Shown here: positions 1 to 7,685 of the stretch, piece by piece | Layout: every line of letters starts with the position of its first letter | Position numbering within the stretch: position 1 is the first letter of the stretch | Origin: Teichococcus coralli | Lineage (GTDB): Bacteria > Pseudomonadota > Alphaproteobacteria > Acetobacterales > Acetobacteraceae | Length of the DNA: 64,000 bases | Direction: 5' to 3' | NCBI RefSeq assembly: GCF_009829925.1 | Contig: NZ_SNVJ01000003.1 | Coordinates: forward strand, 62,001 to 126,000 | The notes under the pieces: generated by a model | The model's database searches: none | The model's input: the letters and a program-made list of their open reading frames with translations, nothing else | Told to the model about the DNA's origin: nothing | Position numbers and translations under genes: made by a program

Positions 1-1397
1 TCGTCATCATCGCCGGCAACGTCAGCGACAACGTCTCCACGACCGAGCCCTCGGGCGTGATCCGCGCCTACGACGTCTTCACCGGAAGGCTGGTGTGGAA
101 CATGGACCCCGGCGAGCCCGACAGCACGGAGCCGATCGGCCCCGGCGAGACCTACACCCACAACTCGCCGAACAGCTGGAGCATCTCCAGCGCCGACGAG
201 GAACTCGGCATGATCTACCTGCCGATGGGCAACGCCACGCCGGACCAGTGGGGCGGCCACCGCACGCCGAACATGGAGCGCTTCTCCAGCGCGATCCTGG
301 CGCTGGACATCGACACCGGCCAGGTGCGCTGGGTCTACCAGACCGTGCACCACGACCTCTGGGACATGGACATCGGCGGTCAGCCCAACCTGGTGGACCT
401 CGACGTCCGGGGCCGGACGGTGCCGGCGCTGGTGGCCTCCACCAAGCGCGGCGACCTCTTCGTGCTTGACCGCCGGACCGGCGAGCCGATCTTCCCGGCG
501 CCGGAGCGCCCGGTGCCGCAGGGCGCGGCGGAGGGCGACCACACCGCTCCCACCCAGCCCTTCTCCAGCGTCACCTTCGCGCCGCCCCGACCGCTGGAGG
601 GCCGCGACATGTGGGGCGCCACCATGTTCGACCAGCTTTATTGCCGCATCCGCTTCCACCGGCTGCGCTACGAGGGCATCTTCACGCCGCCCAGCGTGCG
701 GGGCTCGCTGGTCTACCCCGGCAATTTCGGCGTCTTCGACTGGGGCGGCATCGCGGTGGACCCGGCGCGCCAGGTGGCCTTCGCGGCGCCCAGCTACTTC
801 GCCTTCTACTCGCGCCTGATCCCGCGCGGGCGGCAGCAGCAGGAGAATCGCCCCGCCGACATCCAGAGCCCCGCCGGCGGCTCCGACATGCAGGGCGGCG
901 CCGACGAGCTCGGCGTCAACCCGAACTACGGCGCGCCCTTCGCCGTGGACATGGGCCCGCTGGTCTCGCCGCTCGGCCTGCCCTGCCAGGCGCCGCCCTG
1001 GGGCTATGTCGCGGGCGTGGACCTGCGCACCGGCGAGATCGCCTACATGCACAAGAACGGCACGGTGCGCGACCAGTCGCCGGTGCCGCTGCCCTTCAAG
1101 ATGGGCGTCCCGGCGCTGGGCGGCCCGATCATTACCGCCGGCGGCGTCGCCTTCCTGACCGGCACGATCGACTACTACGTGCGCGCCTATGACGTCACCA
1201 CGGGCCGGCAGCTCTGGCAGGACCGACTGCCGGCCGGCGGCCAGGCGACCCCGATGACCTACCGCGCCCCGAGCGGCCGGCAGATCCTGCTGGTGCCGGC
1301 CGGCGGCCATGGCTCGCTCGGCACCAAGCAGGGCGACTATCTCATCGCCTATGCCCTGCCCCGCGGCGGGCAGAGCAGCCGGACCAGCCGCCGCTGA
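1..1397 (+). CDS. gcd: Membrane-bound PQQ-dependent glucose dehydrogenase, C-terminal part (5' truncated by window)
   Basis: The reading frame is open from base 3, so the start lies outside the window and 464 residues are visible. This quinoprotein oxidises glucose (or other aldoses) to the lactone in the periplasm and passes electrons to ubiquinone. The visible part is beta-propeller: it has the family stretches NVSDNVSTTEPSG near the left edge, SPNSWSISSADE, MGNATPDQWGG, and the characteristic ending GGHGSLGTKQGDYLIAYALP. The N-terminal membrane helices typical of the family must lie upstream. The GTG at 57 is only an internal codon. A short tandem repeat follows the stop. Substrate cannot be fixed from this part; other large PQQ dehydrogenases are less likely given the C-terminal motif. 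Confidence 0.93.
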   Translation, partial: VIIAGNVSDNVSTTEPSGVIRAYDVFTGRLVWNMDPGEPDSTEPIGPGETYTHNSPNSWSISSADEELGMIYLPMGNATPDQWGGHRTPNMERFSSAILALDIDTGQVRWVYQTVHHDLWDMDIGGQPNLVDLDVRGRTVPALVASTKRGDLFVLDRRTGEPIFPAPERPVPQGAAEGDHTAPTQPFSSVTFAPPRPLEGRDMWGATMFDQLYCRIRFHRLRYEGIFTPPSVRGSLVYPGNFGVFDWGGIAVDPARQVAFAAPSYFAFYSRLIPRGRQQQENRPADIQSPAGGSDMQGGADELGVNPNYGAPFAVDMGPLVSPLGLPCQAPPWGYVAGVDLRTGEIAYMHKNGTVRDQSPVPLPFKMGVPALGGPIITAGGVAFLTGTIDYYVRAYDVTTGRQLWQDRLPAGGQATPMTYRAPSGRQILLVPAGGHGSLGTKQGDYLIAYALPRGGQSSRTSRR

Positions 1398-1430
1398 GCA
1401 CATGGCCTTCCCGGCCGCCCCTGCGGGTGT

Positions 1431-1466
1431 CCCTTCCGGCGCCCCTTCCGGCGTCCCTTCCGGCGC
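1431..1466. repeat. 12-bp tandem repeat, 3 copies
   Basis: The unit CCCTTCCGGCGC/T is repeated at 1431, 1443 and 1455, just after the glucose dehydrogenase stop and before the lytic transglycosylase start. No spacers and no protein-coding role are visible. Confidence 0.8.
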
Positions 1467-1519
1467 CGCGGCGGCGAAAGGCTTGCGCCCCGCGCCGGGC
1501 GGAGCATCTTCTGCTCGGC

Positions 1520-2218
1520 ATGATCCGCTCCGCCTTCCTCGCCGCCATGCTTGCCCTCGGCATCGCCCTCGCTCCTCCCGCCCGTGCAGCGGAGCGCGAC
1601 GCGGCGCTCTGCCGGCAGGCGATCGCCACCATCGCCCCGGGTGCGGGGGTGCCGCCGGGGCTGCTCGGCGCCATCGCCCTGGTCGAGAGTGGCCGGCCCG
1701 ATCCCGCCACCGGCCGTCCCGTGCCCTGGCCGTGGTCCTACAATGTCGGCGGCGAGGGCTTCGCCGCCCCCAGCAAGGCGGCCGCCGTCGCGGCGGTTGA
1801 GAAGCTGCAGGCGCAGGGCGTCCGGTCCATCGATGTCGGCTGCATGCAGGTCAACCTCCTCTACCACCCCCAGGCCTTCGGGAACCTGGAGGAGGCCTTC
1901 GATCCGGAAGGCAACACGCGCTACGCCGTGCGCTTCCTTCGCATGTTGCAGGCGCGGCATAGCGATTGGGGCAGCGCCGTCGCGCATTACCATTCCGGCG
2001 AGCCGGAGCGCGGCCTCGCCTACAGCCGCCGCGTCGCCCTTGCGCGCCTGGGCGCGGCCTGGAACGGCGGCGGTGCGGCGCCCTTGCCGCCCCAGCTGGT
2101 CTCCGGCCTCTGTGCCCGCGGGCGGGTGGCCGCGCTCCGCTTCACCGCGGCTCGCGGCGGGCACCGCCTCGCCACGCCGCGGCTGGTCTGCATTCATTCC
2201 GGCGCGCGGCAGCAGTAG
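1520..2218 (+). CDS. Secreted lytic transglycosylase (SLT domain)
   Basis: A 232-residue protein with an N-terminal signal peptide (about 1-25, ending ARAAE). The SLT-like fold follows, with the presumed catalytic glutamate in ALVESGR, then PWPWSYNVGGEG, SIDVGCMQVNLLYHP and HYHSGEPERG, all typical of soluble-lytic-transglycosylase-like proteins. It should cleave the MurNAc-GlcNAc bond of peptidoglycan in the periplasm. The start at 1520 was chosen over the in-frame upstream start at 1427, because the upstream 31 residues are encoded by the tandem repeat and would hide the signal peptide. There is no secretion-system neighbour, so a link to a particular machine is not supported. Confidence 0.85.
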   Translation: MIRSAFLAAMLALGIALAPPARAAERDAALCRQAIATIAPGAGVPPGLLGAIALVESGRPDPATGRPVPWPWSYNVGGEGFAAPSKAAAVAAVEKLQAQGVRSIDVGCMQVNLLYHPQAFGNLEEAFDPEGNTRYAVRFLRMLQARHSDWGSAVAHYHSGEPERGLAYSRRVALARLGAAWNGGGAAPLPPQLVSGLCARGRVAALRFTAARGGHRLATPRLVCIHSGARQQ

Positions 2219-2281
2219 CGGAGTACATCGCGGGTCATTGCGCGACGTTCAGCGGAAGCCGGCAAGTCCTGTCCTGCCGTG

Positions 2282-2306
2282 GAAACCGCGTTTTCCGCGG
2301 CGCGTT
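2282..2306 (+). promoter_or_regulatory. Candidate EcfG-type general stress promoter
   Basis: GAAAC at 2282-2286 is followed after 16 bases by CGTT at 2303-2306. The alphaproteobacterial EcfG consensus is GGAAC-N16/17-CGTT, so there is one mismatch. It lies 30 bases upstream of the BaeRF start. The match is short and could be chance. Confidence 0.35.
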
Positions 2307-2336
2307 GAACTTCGATCGCGAACTTCGGAAAGCGCC

Positions 2337-3407
2337 ATGCTCAGCAATGCGAGCCTGCGGACGCTCTTTGAACCCGCCGAGCACGTCGTTTCCGCCTACC
2401 TCCCGCTCGATCCCGAGCAGCACGACATCCGGCCGCAGCGCGCGCGCCTGCGGGAAATTCTGCAAGCGGCGACAGAAGGACTGGAGCGCCGCGGCCTCGA
2501 CGCGCGCCGGCGCAGGGCGGTTCTGGCTCCGCTTGAGGAAGTCGCCGTCAATCTCGATCTCGTCGAGCACCGGGAGCCGGCCATTGCCCTGTTCCTGCAT
2601 GCCAGCGGGGTGCGGCTGCTGCCGCTGCCGCAGGAGGTGCCCTTCCACGTCGCCGTGGCGCGGCATGCCTGCATCAAGCCGTTGCTGCCGATGATGGCGC
2701 GTCATCGCCGCTTCTGGCTGCTGGCGCTCAGCGCAGGGCGTGCCCGCCTCTTCTCCGTCACGCCTTTCGAACGCGGCGAAGTTCCCCTGGCGCTCGAGCG
2801 GTCGCCGTCCGATGCGGCGGAGCAGCCGGAGCTTCGTGAGGAGACGGCGGCGCAGGAGGGCCTGCTGGGCGAGATCCAGCGCGTCGCGGAAGCGTTGAAG
2901 GCGCGCCTGAGTGGTGATTCCGCTCCCCTGCTGCTGGCGGCGGAACCGAAGGTGAGCGGCCATTTCCGCAGGATGGCGCCGCTGCCGCAGCTGCTCTCCG
3001 AGGGCCTGTCGCTCAATCCGCACGCCTTCTCCCCCGCGGCATTGCAGGAACGTGCCCTCACCGTCATCCGGCCGTTGCTGGAAAGCGAATCGCAGACGCT
3101 GATCGAGAAGCTCGGCGCCCGCCTGGGCGCGGCGGAAAGCACCGTGGCGATCCGGCTCGAGGAAATCCTGCACGCGGCTGAGGAAGGCCGGATCGATGCG
3201 GTCGCCGTCGCTTCCGACACCGCCGCCTGGGGCCGTTTCGACCGGCGGGGCGGCCTGCACGAGGTGCGTGGCACGCCCGGCGGCATGGACGAGGATCTGC
3301 TCAACCAGGTGGCCGTCAGCACGTTGCGCAATGGAGGCCGCGCCTTCGCCCTGCCGCGCGAGCGCATCCCGCGCGCCAGCCTGGCGGCCGCGCTGCTTCG
3401 CTACTGA
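2337..3407 (+). CDS. BaeRF-type protein (bacterial eRF1-like)
   Basis: A 356-residue protein with no signal peptide. Its layout fits the bacterial/archaeal eRF1-related BaeRF group. There is an N-terminal domain (SAYLPLDPEQHD), a central domain with KPLLPMMARHRRFWLLALS and RARLFSV, and a C-terminal L7Ae-like part (EILHAAEEGRIDAVAVA, then NQVAVSTLRNGGRAFALP). BaeRF proteins are predicted, not proven, to act on ribosomes in rescue or termination; I see no GGQ motif of classical eRF1. It ends 21 bases before the HPF/cold-shock gene, so the two are probably co-transcribed, which supports a translation-stress role. The ATG at 2337 has GGAAA seven bases upstream. Family assignment rests on pattern memory; function is inferred. 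Confidence 0.7.
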   Translation: MLSNASLRTLFEPAEHVVSAYLPLDPEQHDIRPQRARLREILQAATEGLERRGLDARRRRAVLAPLEEVAVNLDLVEHREPAIALFLHASGVRLLPLPQEVPFHVAVARHACIKPLLPMMARHRRFWLLALSAGRARLFSVTPFERGEVPLALERSPSDAAEQPELREETAAQEGLLGEIQRVAEALKARLSGDSAPLLLAAEPKVSGHFRRMAPLPQLLSEGLSLNPHAFSPAALQERALTVIRPLLESESQTLIEKLGARLGAAESTVAIRLEEILHAAEEGRIDAVAVASDTAAWGRFDRRGGLHEVRGTPGGMDEDLLNQVAVSTLRNGGRAFALPRERIPRASLAAALLRY

Positions 3408-3414
3408 CCGAACG

Positions 3415-3422
3415 AAAGGAGG
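3415..3422 (+). promoter_or_regulatory. Strong Shine-Dalgarno for hpf
   Basis: AAAGGAGG ends six bases before the ATG at 3429. It is the most complete ribosome-binding site noticed in the window and predicts high expression of the hibernation factor relative to the upstream BaeRF gene. Confidence 0.8.
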
Positions 3423-3428
3423 ATCCCG

Positions 3429-4004
3429 ATGGATCGCCCGCTGGAGATCGCCTTCCACAACATGCCCTCCTCCCCTTCCCTCGAAGCCGAGATCCGGCAG
3501 GCCGTGGACAAGCTCGAGAAGCGCTACACCCACCTGATCGGCTGCCGCGTTTCCGTGGAGGCCCTGCACCAGCAGCACCAGACCGGAAACATCCACGAGG
3601 TGCACATCACCCTCTCCGTCCCCGGCCGCGACCTCGCCGTCTCGCGCGAGCCGCAGCGGGCCAAGGAGCGCTACGCCAATCCGGACGTGCGGACCTCCAT
3701 GCGGGACGCCTTCAAGGCGGCGGAGCGCCAGCTCGAAGCCTTCAAGGGCAAGCTGCGGGAGGACACCACCAAGCCGGGCGCCGAGGCCGTGGCCGGCCAG
3801 GTGACGCTGATCGAGCCGGGGCAGGATCACGGCTTCATCCTCACCAACACCGGCACGCAGCTCTACTTCCACCGCGACAGCGTGACCGACGGCCGCTTCG
3901 AGGACCTGCACGAGGGCGACCGGGTCCACTACGTCGAGGAGCAGGGCAGTGCCGGCCCGACGGCAACAAAGGTCCGCACCGTTTCGCCCAAGCCTGTGGC
4001 GTGA
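3429..4004 (+). CDS. hpf: Ribosome hibernation factor HPF/RaiA fused to a cold-shock domain
   Basis: A 191-residue protein. Residues about 1-115 resemble the HPF/RaiA (S30AE, formerly sigma-54 modulation) fold that binds the 30S decoding region: LEIAFHNM, a helix, HEVHITLSVPGRDLAVSREP, then a second helix. Residues about 125-190 are a cold-shock (CSD) domain, with GQVTLIEPGQDHGFI and LYFHRDSV standing in for the two RNA-binding motifs, in place of the dimerisation tail of long HPF. Fusion of HPF with an RNA-binding CSD suggests ribosome plus mRNA contact; this is inference. It lies directly behind the BaeRF gene with a strong ribosome-binding site and is probably stress induced with it. Confidence 0.85.
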   Translation: MDRPLEIAFHNMPSSPSLEAEIRQAVDKLEKRYTHLIGCRVSVEALHQQHQTGNIHEVHITLSVPGRDLAVSREPQRAKERYANPDVRTSMRDAFKAAERQLEAFKGKLREDTTKPGAEAVAGQVTLIEPGQDHGFILTNTGTQLYFHRDSVTDGRFEDLHEGDRVHYVEEQGSAGPTATKVRTVSPKPVA

Positions 4005-4229
4005 GGCGGGGGGCGGGGGCATCCGTCACCGTTCCTTCGGGAAAGCGTCACAAAAGGGCAGCCGCCGCGGCCTAGGAATGGCCGGTGCGAGAGCCGGGCG
4101 CAGCAGGGGTGGCCGGGACCAGGGGCGCCGCCCTTGCAGCCCTCCCCCAGGGGGGTGGCGGCGTCACCTCGGACACCGCCTTTCCTGGGCCGCGCCCGGC
4201 GACGCTTCACGGCAGCATCAAGGACGGCC

Positions 4230-5060
4230 ATGACCGATACCCGCAGCGCGCGCCCCCTTCTTGGCGCCGCGCTTCCCCTGGAAGGGCTCCGCATGCACCG
4301 GGGCTGGATTCTTGAACGGCAGCGCGATCTGGAGCTGCAGGACTTCTACGCGCCGGACGTGCTGAACGGCGACTGGCGCCCGCTGGCGGAGCAGGCCAAG
4401 GCCCTGCTCGACGGCCATCGCGGACGGCTCGGCCTGCACGGGCCTTTCCTTGGCTTCCGCCTGGATTCCGAGGACCCGGAGATCCGCGCCATCGTCGCGC
4501 GCCGGCTGGATCAGGCGCTCGACATCTGCGCCGAGCTTGGCGCCACGCAGATGGTCGTCCATTCGCCCTATACCACCTGGGCCCACAACAACCTGGACAA
4601 CCACCGCCACGCCCGCGAGCAACTGGTCGGGCGTGTGCACCAGACCATGCGCGCGGCGGTCGCCCGCGCCGAGGGAATGGGCTGCACGCTGGTCATCGAA
4701 AACATCGAGGACAAGGACCCGCACGCCCGCGTCGCCCTCGCCGCGTCCTTCGGCAGCCCGGCGGTGCGCGTCTCGCTCGATACCGGCCACGCCCATTACG
4801 CGCATGGCAGCACCGGCGCCCCGCCGGTGGACTACTACGTGCACGCCGCCGGCAATGCCCTGCAGCACGTCCATCTGCAGGACGCCGACGGGTTCGCCGA
4901 CCGCCACTGGCATCCCGGCGAGGGCACCGTGCGGTGGGAGGCCGTCTTCGCCGCCATCGCGGCACTGGAGTCGGACCCGCGCCTGATCCTGGAAGTGCGG
5001 GAGCCCGCCGGGCTGCGCAAGGGCGCCGCCCATCTGGAGCGGCTCGGACTGGCGGAATGA
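4230..5060 (+). CDS. Sugar phosphate isomerase/epimerase-like TIM-barrel protein
   Basis: A 276-residue protein of the xylose-isomerase-like TIM-barrel superfamily (AP endonuclease 2 family fold). Beta strands carry the usual metal-site motifs: LGLHGPF, MVVHSPYTTW, LVIENIEDKDP, VSLDTGHAHYAHG, QHVHLQDADG and the late strand LILEVREP. Together these provide His, Glu and Asp ligands for one or two divalent metals. The substrate is unknown, and neither neighbour helps. The ATG at 4230 has AAGGACG just upstream; a longer in-frame start at 4134 would add 32 residues without family similarity. It is a stand-alone gene, followed by a GC hairpin. Confidence 0.75.
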   Translation: MTDTRSARPLLGAALPLEGLRMHRGWILERQRDLELQDFYAPDVLNGDWRPLAEQAKALLDGHRGRLGLHGPFLGFRLDSEDPEIRAIVARRLDQALDICAELGATQMVVHSPYTTWAHNNLDNHRHAREQLVGRVHQTMRAAVARAEGMGCTLVIENIEDKDPHARVALAASFGSPAVRVSLDTGHAHYAHGSTGAPPVDYYVHAAGNALQHVHLQDADGFADRHWHPGEGTVRWEAVFAAIAALESDPRLILEVREPAGLRKGAAHLERLGLAE

Positions 5061-5066
5061 CCCCAG

Positions 5067-5092
5067 GGCCGGGGGGCAGCCCTCCCCCGGCC
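5067..5092 (+). terminator. GC-rich hairpin between isomerase and amidase
   Basis: GGCCGGGGG pairs perfectly with CCCCCGGCC across an 8-base loop, seven bases after the stop at 5060. There is no T-run, so it may attenuate transcription or protect the 3' end rather than act as a classic terminator. Confidence 0.5.
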
Positions 5093-5154
5093 GCCTTGAC
5101 CCCCTGCGGCGCTTCTCTACGCTTCCCCCGCGACACGGGGAGCGGGCGAGCAAG

Positions 5155-6630
5155 ATGACGCTGGCGATGAGCTGGGACGAATGGGCGGAGCATGATGCCA
5201 CGGCGCTGGCCGGCCGGGTGGCCAAGGGCGAGCTGACCCCCGCCGAGCTGGCCGCCCAGGCCGCCGCCGCGATCGCCCGCACCAACCCCGCCACCAGTGC
5301 CGTGATCGAAGTGTTCGAGGACGTGGTGGCCGACCCGCTGAAGGATGGCCTGGACCCGCGCGGCACCTTCGCCGGCGTGCCTTACCTCATGAAGGATCTC
5401 GGCCCGACGCTGAAGGGCCGCTTGCAGGAGATGGGCTCGCTGCTGATGCGCGGCAACCGCGCCGCGGCGGACAGCTACCTGACCGGGCGCCTCCGCCAGG
5501 CCGGGCTGAACATCCTCGGCCGGACAACCACGCCCGAGTTCGGCCTTTGCAGCTCGGCCGAGAACCCGGCCGTCTATGTCACGCGCAACCCCTGGGACAC
5601 GGACCACACCACCTGCGGCTCCTCCGCCGGCAGCGCGGCCATGGTCGCCGCCGGGGCGCTGCCCATCGCGCATGCCACGGATGGCGGCGGCTCCATCCGC
5701 ATCCCCGCGGGCGTCAATGGCGTCATCGGCCTGAAGGCCTCGCGCGGCGTCTTCTCCATCGCGCCCGGCGCCTCGGACCTGACGGGCCTGGTCTCCACGC
5801 AGGGTTGCGTCACCCGCTCCGTGCGCGACACGGCCGCCTTCGTGGACAGTTGCCGCGGCGGCGCGCCGGGCGAGTTCATGCCCTACTGGATGCCGGCGGA
5901 ACCCTGCTCCACGCTGATCCGGCGCGATCCCGGCCGGCTGCGCGTCGCCCTCTCGCACGAATGGGGGGATTACCGCGCCACGCCCGAGCGGGTGCGGGCG
6001 CTGGAGGAAGCGGGCCGCTTCCTGGAGAAGCTGGGCCATCATGTGGAATGGGCGCTGCCGGCGGTGGACTTCCGCGCCGCCTTCGCCGCGCAGACCACCT
6101 GCTACATCAGCAACTTCGCGCAGACCATCAACAACCTGCTCGCGCCGCGCGGGCTGGAGCGCCCGCCCGCCGGGCTGATCGAGCCGGTCTGCGTCCGCGT
6201 CTGGGAGGAAGGGCTGAACATCTCCTACACCGAGCGGGCGCAGATGCAGGCGGTGTTCAACACGACGTCGCGGAGCTTCGGCGCCTTCTTCGAGGAATGG
6301 GACATCATCCTGACGCCGATCACCGCCTTGCCCACGCCGCGCATCGGCACGACGGAATACCTGACGATCAGCGATAACCCCTCGGTGCTCGACTGGTTCG
6401 GCAACCTCTGGCGCAACTTCGCCTATACGCCCCTGGCCAATCTCTGCGGCATCCCCGGCATCTCGATGCCCATGGCCATGCAGGAGAACGGCCTGCCGCT
6501 CGGCATCCAGGCCCTGGCCCGGCAGGCGAATGACGGGCTGCTGCTGCAGCTCGCGGCGCAGATCGAGCGGGCGCTCCAGGGCCGCTGGAACGCCGGGAAG
6601 CGGCCGGGGGTGCATGTCACCGGCCGCTAG
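5155..6630 (+). CDS. Amidase-signature family hydrolase
   Basis: A 491-residue protein of the amidase-signature family (GatA/FAAH-like). The Ser-cisSer-Lys triad is visible: the lysine in VPYLMKDLG, the bridging serine in the CGSSAGSAA stretch, and the nucleophile in DGGGSIRIPAG. It hydrolyses a carboxamide; the substrate cannot be told. It is not GatA, since no gatB or gatC lies nearby. Pathway candidates such as nylon-oligomer or aryl amide hydrolysis are only guesses. The start at 5155 is followed by another ATG four codons later. Its TAG stop is formed by the first four bases (CTAG) of the palindrome at 6627-6676. Confidence 0.88.
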   Translation: MTLAMSWDEWAEHDATALAGRVAKGELTPAELAAQAAAAIARTNPATSAVIEVFEDVVADPLKDGLDPRGTFAGVPYLMKDLGPTLKGRLQEMGSLLMRGNRAAADSYLTGRLRQAGLNILGRTTTPEFGLCSSAENPAVYVTRNPWDTDHTTCGSSAGSAAMVAAGALPIAHATDGGGSIRIPAGVNGVIGLKASRGVFSIAPGASDLTGLVSTQGCVTRSVRDTAAFVDSCRGGAPGEFMPYWMPAEPCSTLIRRDPGRLRVALSHEWGDYRATPERVRALEEAGRFLEKLGHHVEWALPAVDFRAAFAAQTTCYISNFAQTINNLLAPRGLERPPAGLIEPVCVRVWEEGLNISYTERAQMQAVFNTTSRSFGAFFEEWDIILTPITALPTPRIGTTEYLTISDNPSVLDWFGNLWRNFAYTPLANLCGIPGISMPMAMQENGLPLGIQALARQANDGLLLQLAAQIERALQGRWNAGKRPGVHVTGR

Positions 6631-6676
6631 AGCGGATCCCGTTCCGATGATGCCCTCGGAACGGGGTCCGCTCTAG
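6627..6676. repeat. Near-perfect palindrome bounded by CTAG; bidirectional terminator and shared stop codons
   Basis: Two 21-base arms (6627-6647 and 6656-6676) pair with a single mismatch around an 8-base loop. The left CTAG contains the amidase TAG stop (+ strand) and the right CTAG contains the coxD TAG stop (- strand). The first bases of the arm match the element at 23695-23802. It probably terminates both convergent transcripts. Confidence 0.85.
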
Positions 6677-7053
6677 AAGCCCGGCATTCCCCCCGGCCCC
6701 GTTTCCCGGCCGGTGACGTCCGGGCTATGGGCCGGCTGGCTGATCGGCGCGCGGGTCGCCTGGTCCGCGAAGACCAGCGCCAGCAGGAAGCCGAGCCACA
6801 GCAGCCAGGCGCCGCCCGAAAGCCGCAGCAGCGGGTCCGGGCGGCGGAGATGCATGAAGAACACGCCGACCAGCACCATCTTCGCCGCGGCGATCGCCAG
6901 GCTCGCCGCCATGTTGAACCCGCCCATCGGCACATAGGCCAGCGCGCAACTCGACAGGGCCAGGGCGATCAGCGCCGCCCAGACCGGCACCGTGCGCCAG
7001 AGGATGGCGCGCAGCGTCCTGGGATCGCCCTCGCCCAGGGAATGCCCGCTCAT
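6673..7053 (-). CDS. coxD: Cytochrome c oxidase subunit IV (bacterial small subunit)
   Basis: A 126-residue membrane protein with three predicted helices (about 22-42, 49-69, 82-100), the size and layout of the prokaryotic cytochrome c oxidase subunit IV family. FFMHLRR after the second helix is characteristic. It stabilises or helps assemble the oxidase. It is the last gene of the ACIII-oxidase operon, and its ATG overlaps the coxC stop (ATGA at 7050-7053). Its TAG stop lies inside the palindrome that ends the operon. The longer open frame upstream is an artefact of the overlap. Confidence 0.83.
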   Translation of the reverse strand: MSGHSLGEGDPRTLRAILWRTVPVWAALIALALSSCALAYVPMGGFNMAASLAIAAAKMVLVGVFFMHLRRPDPLLRLSGGAWLLWLGFLLALVFADQATRAPISQPAHSPDVTGRETGPGGMPGF

Positions 7054-7685
7054 GACGAGGCCCGCCCCTGCAGGTAGATCAGCGGGTAGAGAAAGATCCA
7101 GACCACATCGATCAGGTGCCAGTACAGTCCCGCCGCCTCGAAGGCGGGGCTGCGGAGCGGCCGCTTGCCCCGCGCGGCCTGCCAGGTGAGGAACCCCACC
7201 GTGCTGAGGCCGCCGATCATGTGCAGCGCGTGCAGCGGCGTCAGCGCCCAGTAGAAGCCCCAGAAAAGCGCCGCTCCGGGCTGCTCGATCGGGAAGCCCG
7301 GGCCGGGGAACATGTTCTTCTCCAGGTCGGACCGCCACTCCATGATCTTGAGGCCAAGGAAAACCACCCCGAGGGCCAGGGTCAGGCCCAGGCTCCAAAA
7401 GCTCACCCGCCGCAGTTCCGCCCGCGTGGCGAAGGAGGCCATTGCCATGGTCAGGCTGCTGGTCAGCAGCACCAGCGTGTTCACCGTGCCATAGACGATC
7501 TCGGCTTCCCTGCCCCCGGCGGCGAAGCCCTGCGGGTGAAAGAAGCGCGTGGCGAAGAAGGCGCTGATCAGCGCGCCGAACAGCAGCGCCTCGCTGTTCA
7601 GGAACAGCCACATGCCGAAGCCCGCCGCCTCGCGCTGGCGCCGCAGGCTTTCCCAGGGCTCCCGCAGGGCCTCGCCGCCGCTCAT
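7050..7685 (-). CDS. coxC: Cytochrome c oxidase subunit III
   Basis: A 211-residue protein with five predicted membrane helices, as in short bacterial subunit III forms. Family signs are FGMWLFLNSEALLFGALI near the N-terminus (with the conserved glutamate), LKIMEWRSD, and the late HALHMIGG and YWHLIDVVWIFLYPLIYL helices. It supports proton uptake and stability of subunit I in the inner membrane. The start overlaps the coxA stop by ATGA (7682-7685). Confidence 0.92.
   Translation of the reverse strand: MSGGEALREPWESLRRQREAAGFGMWLFLNSEALLFGALISAFFATRFFHPQGFAAGGREAEIVYGTVNTLVLLTSSLTMAMASFATRAELRRVSFWSLGLTLALGVVFLGLKIMEWRSDLEKNMFPGPGFPIEQPGAALFWGFYWALTPLHALHMIGGLSTVGFLTWQAARGKRPLRSPAFEAAGLYWHLIDVVWIFLYPLIYLQGRASS

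Noticed and set aside
6627..6676. Replication origin or resolution site
   Set aside because: A single palindrome between convergent genes with a relative elsewhere fits a terminator or repeat element; no initiator boxes or recombinase gene are near.
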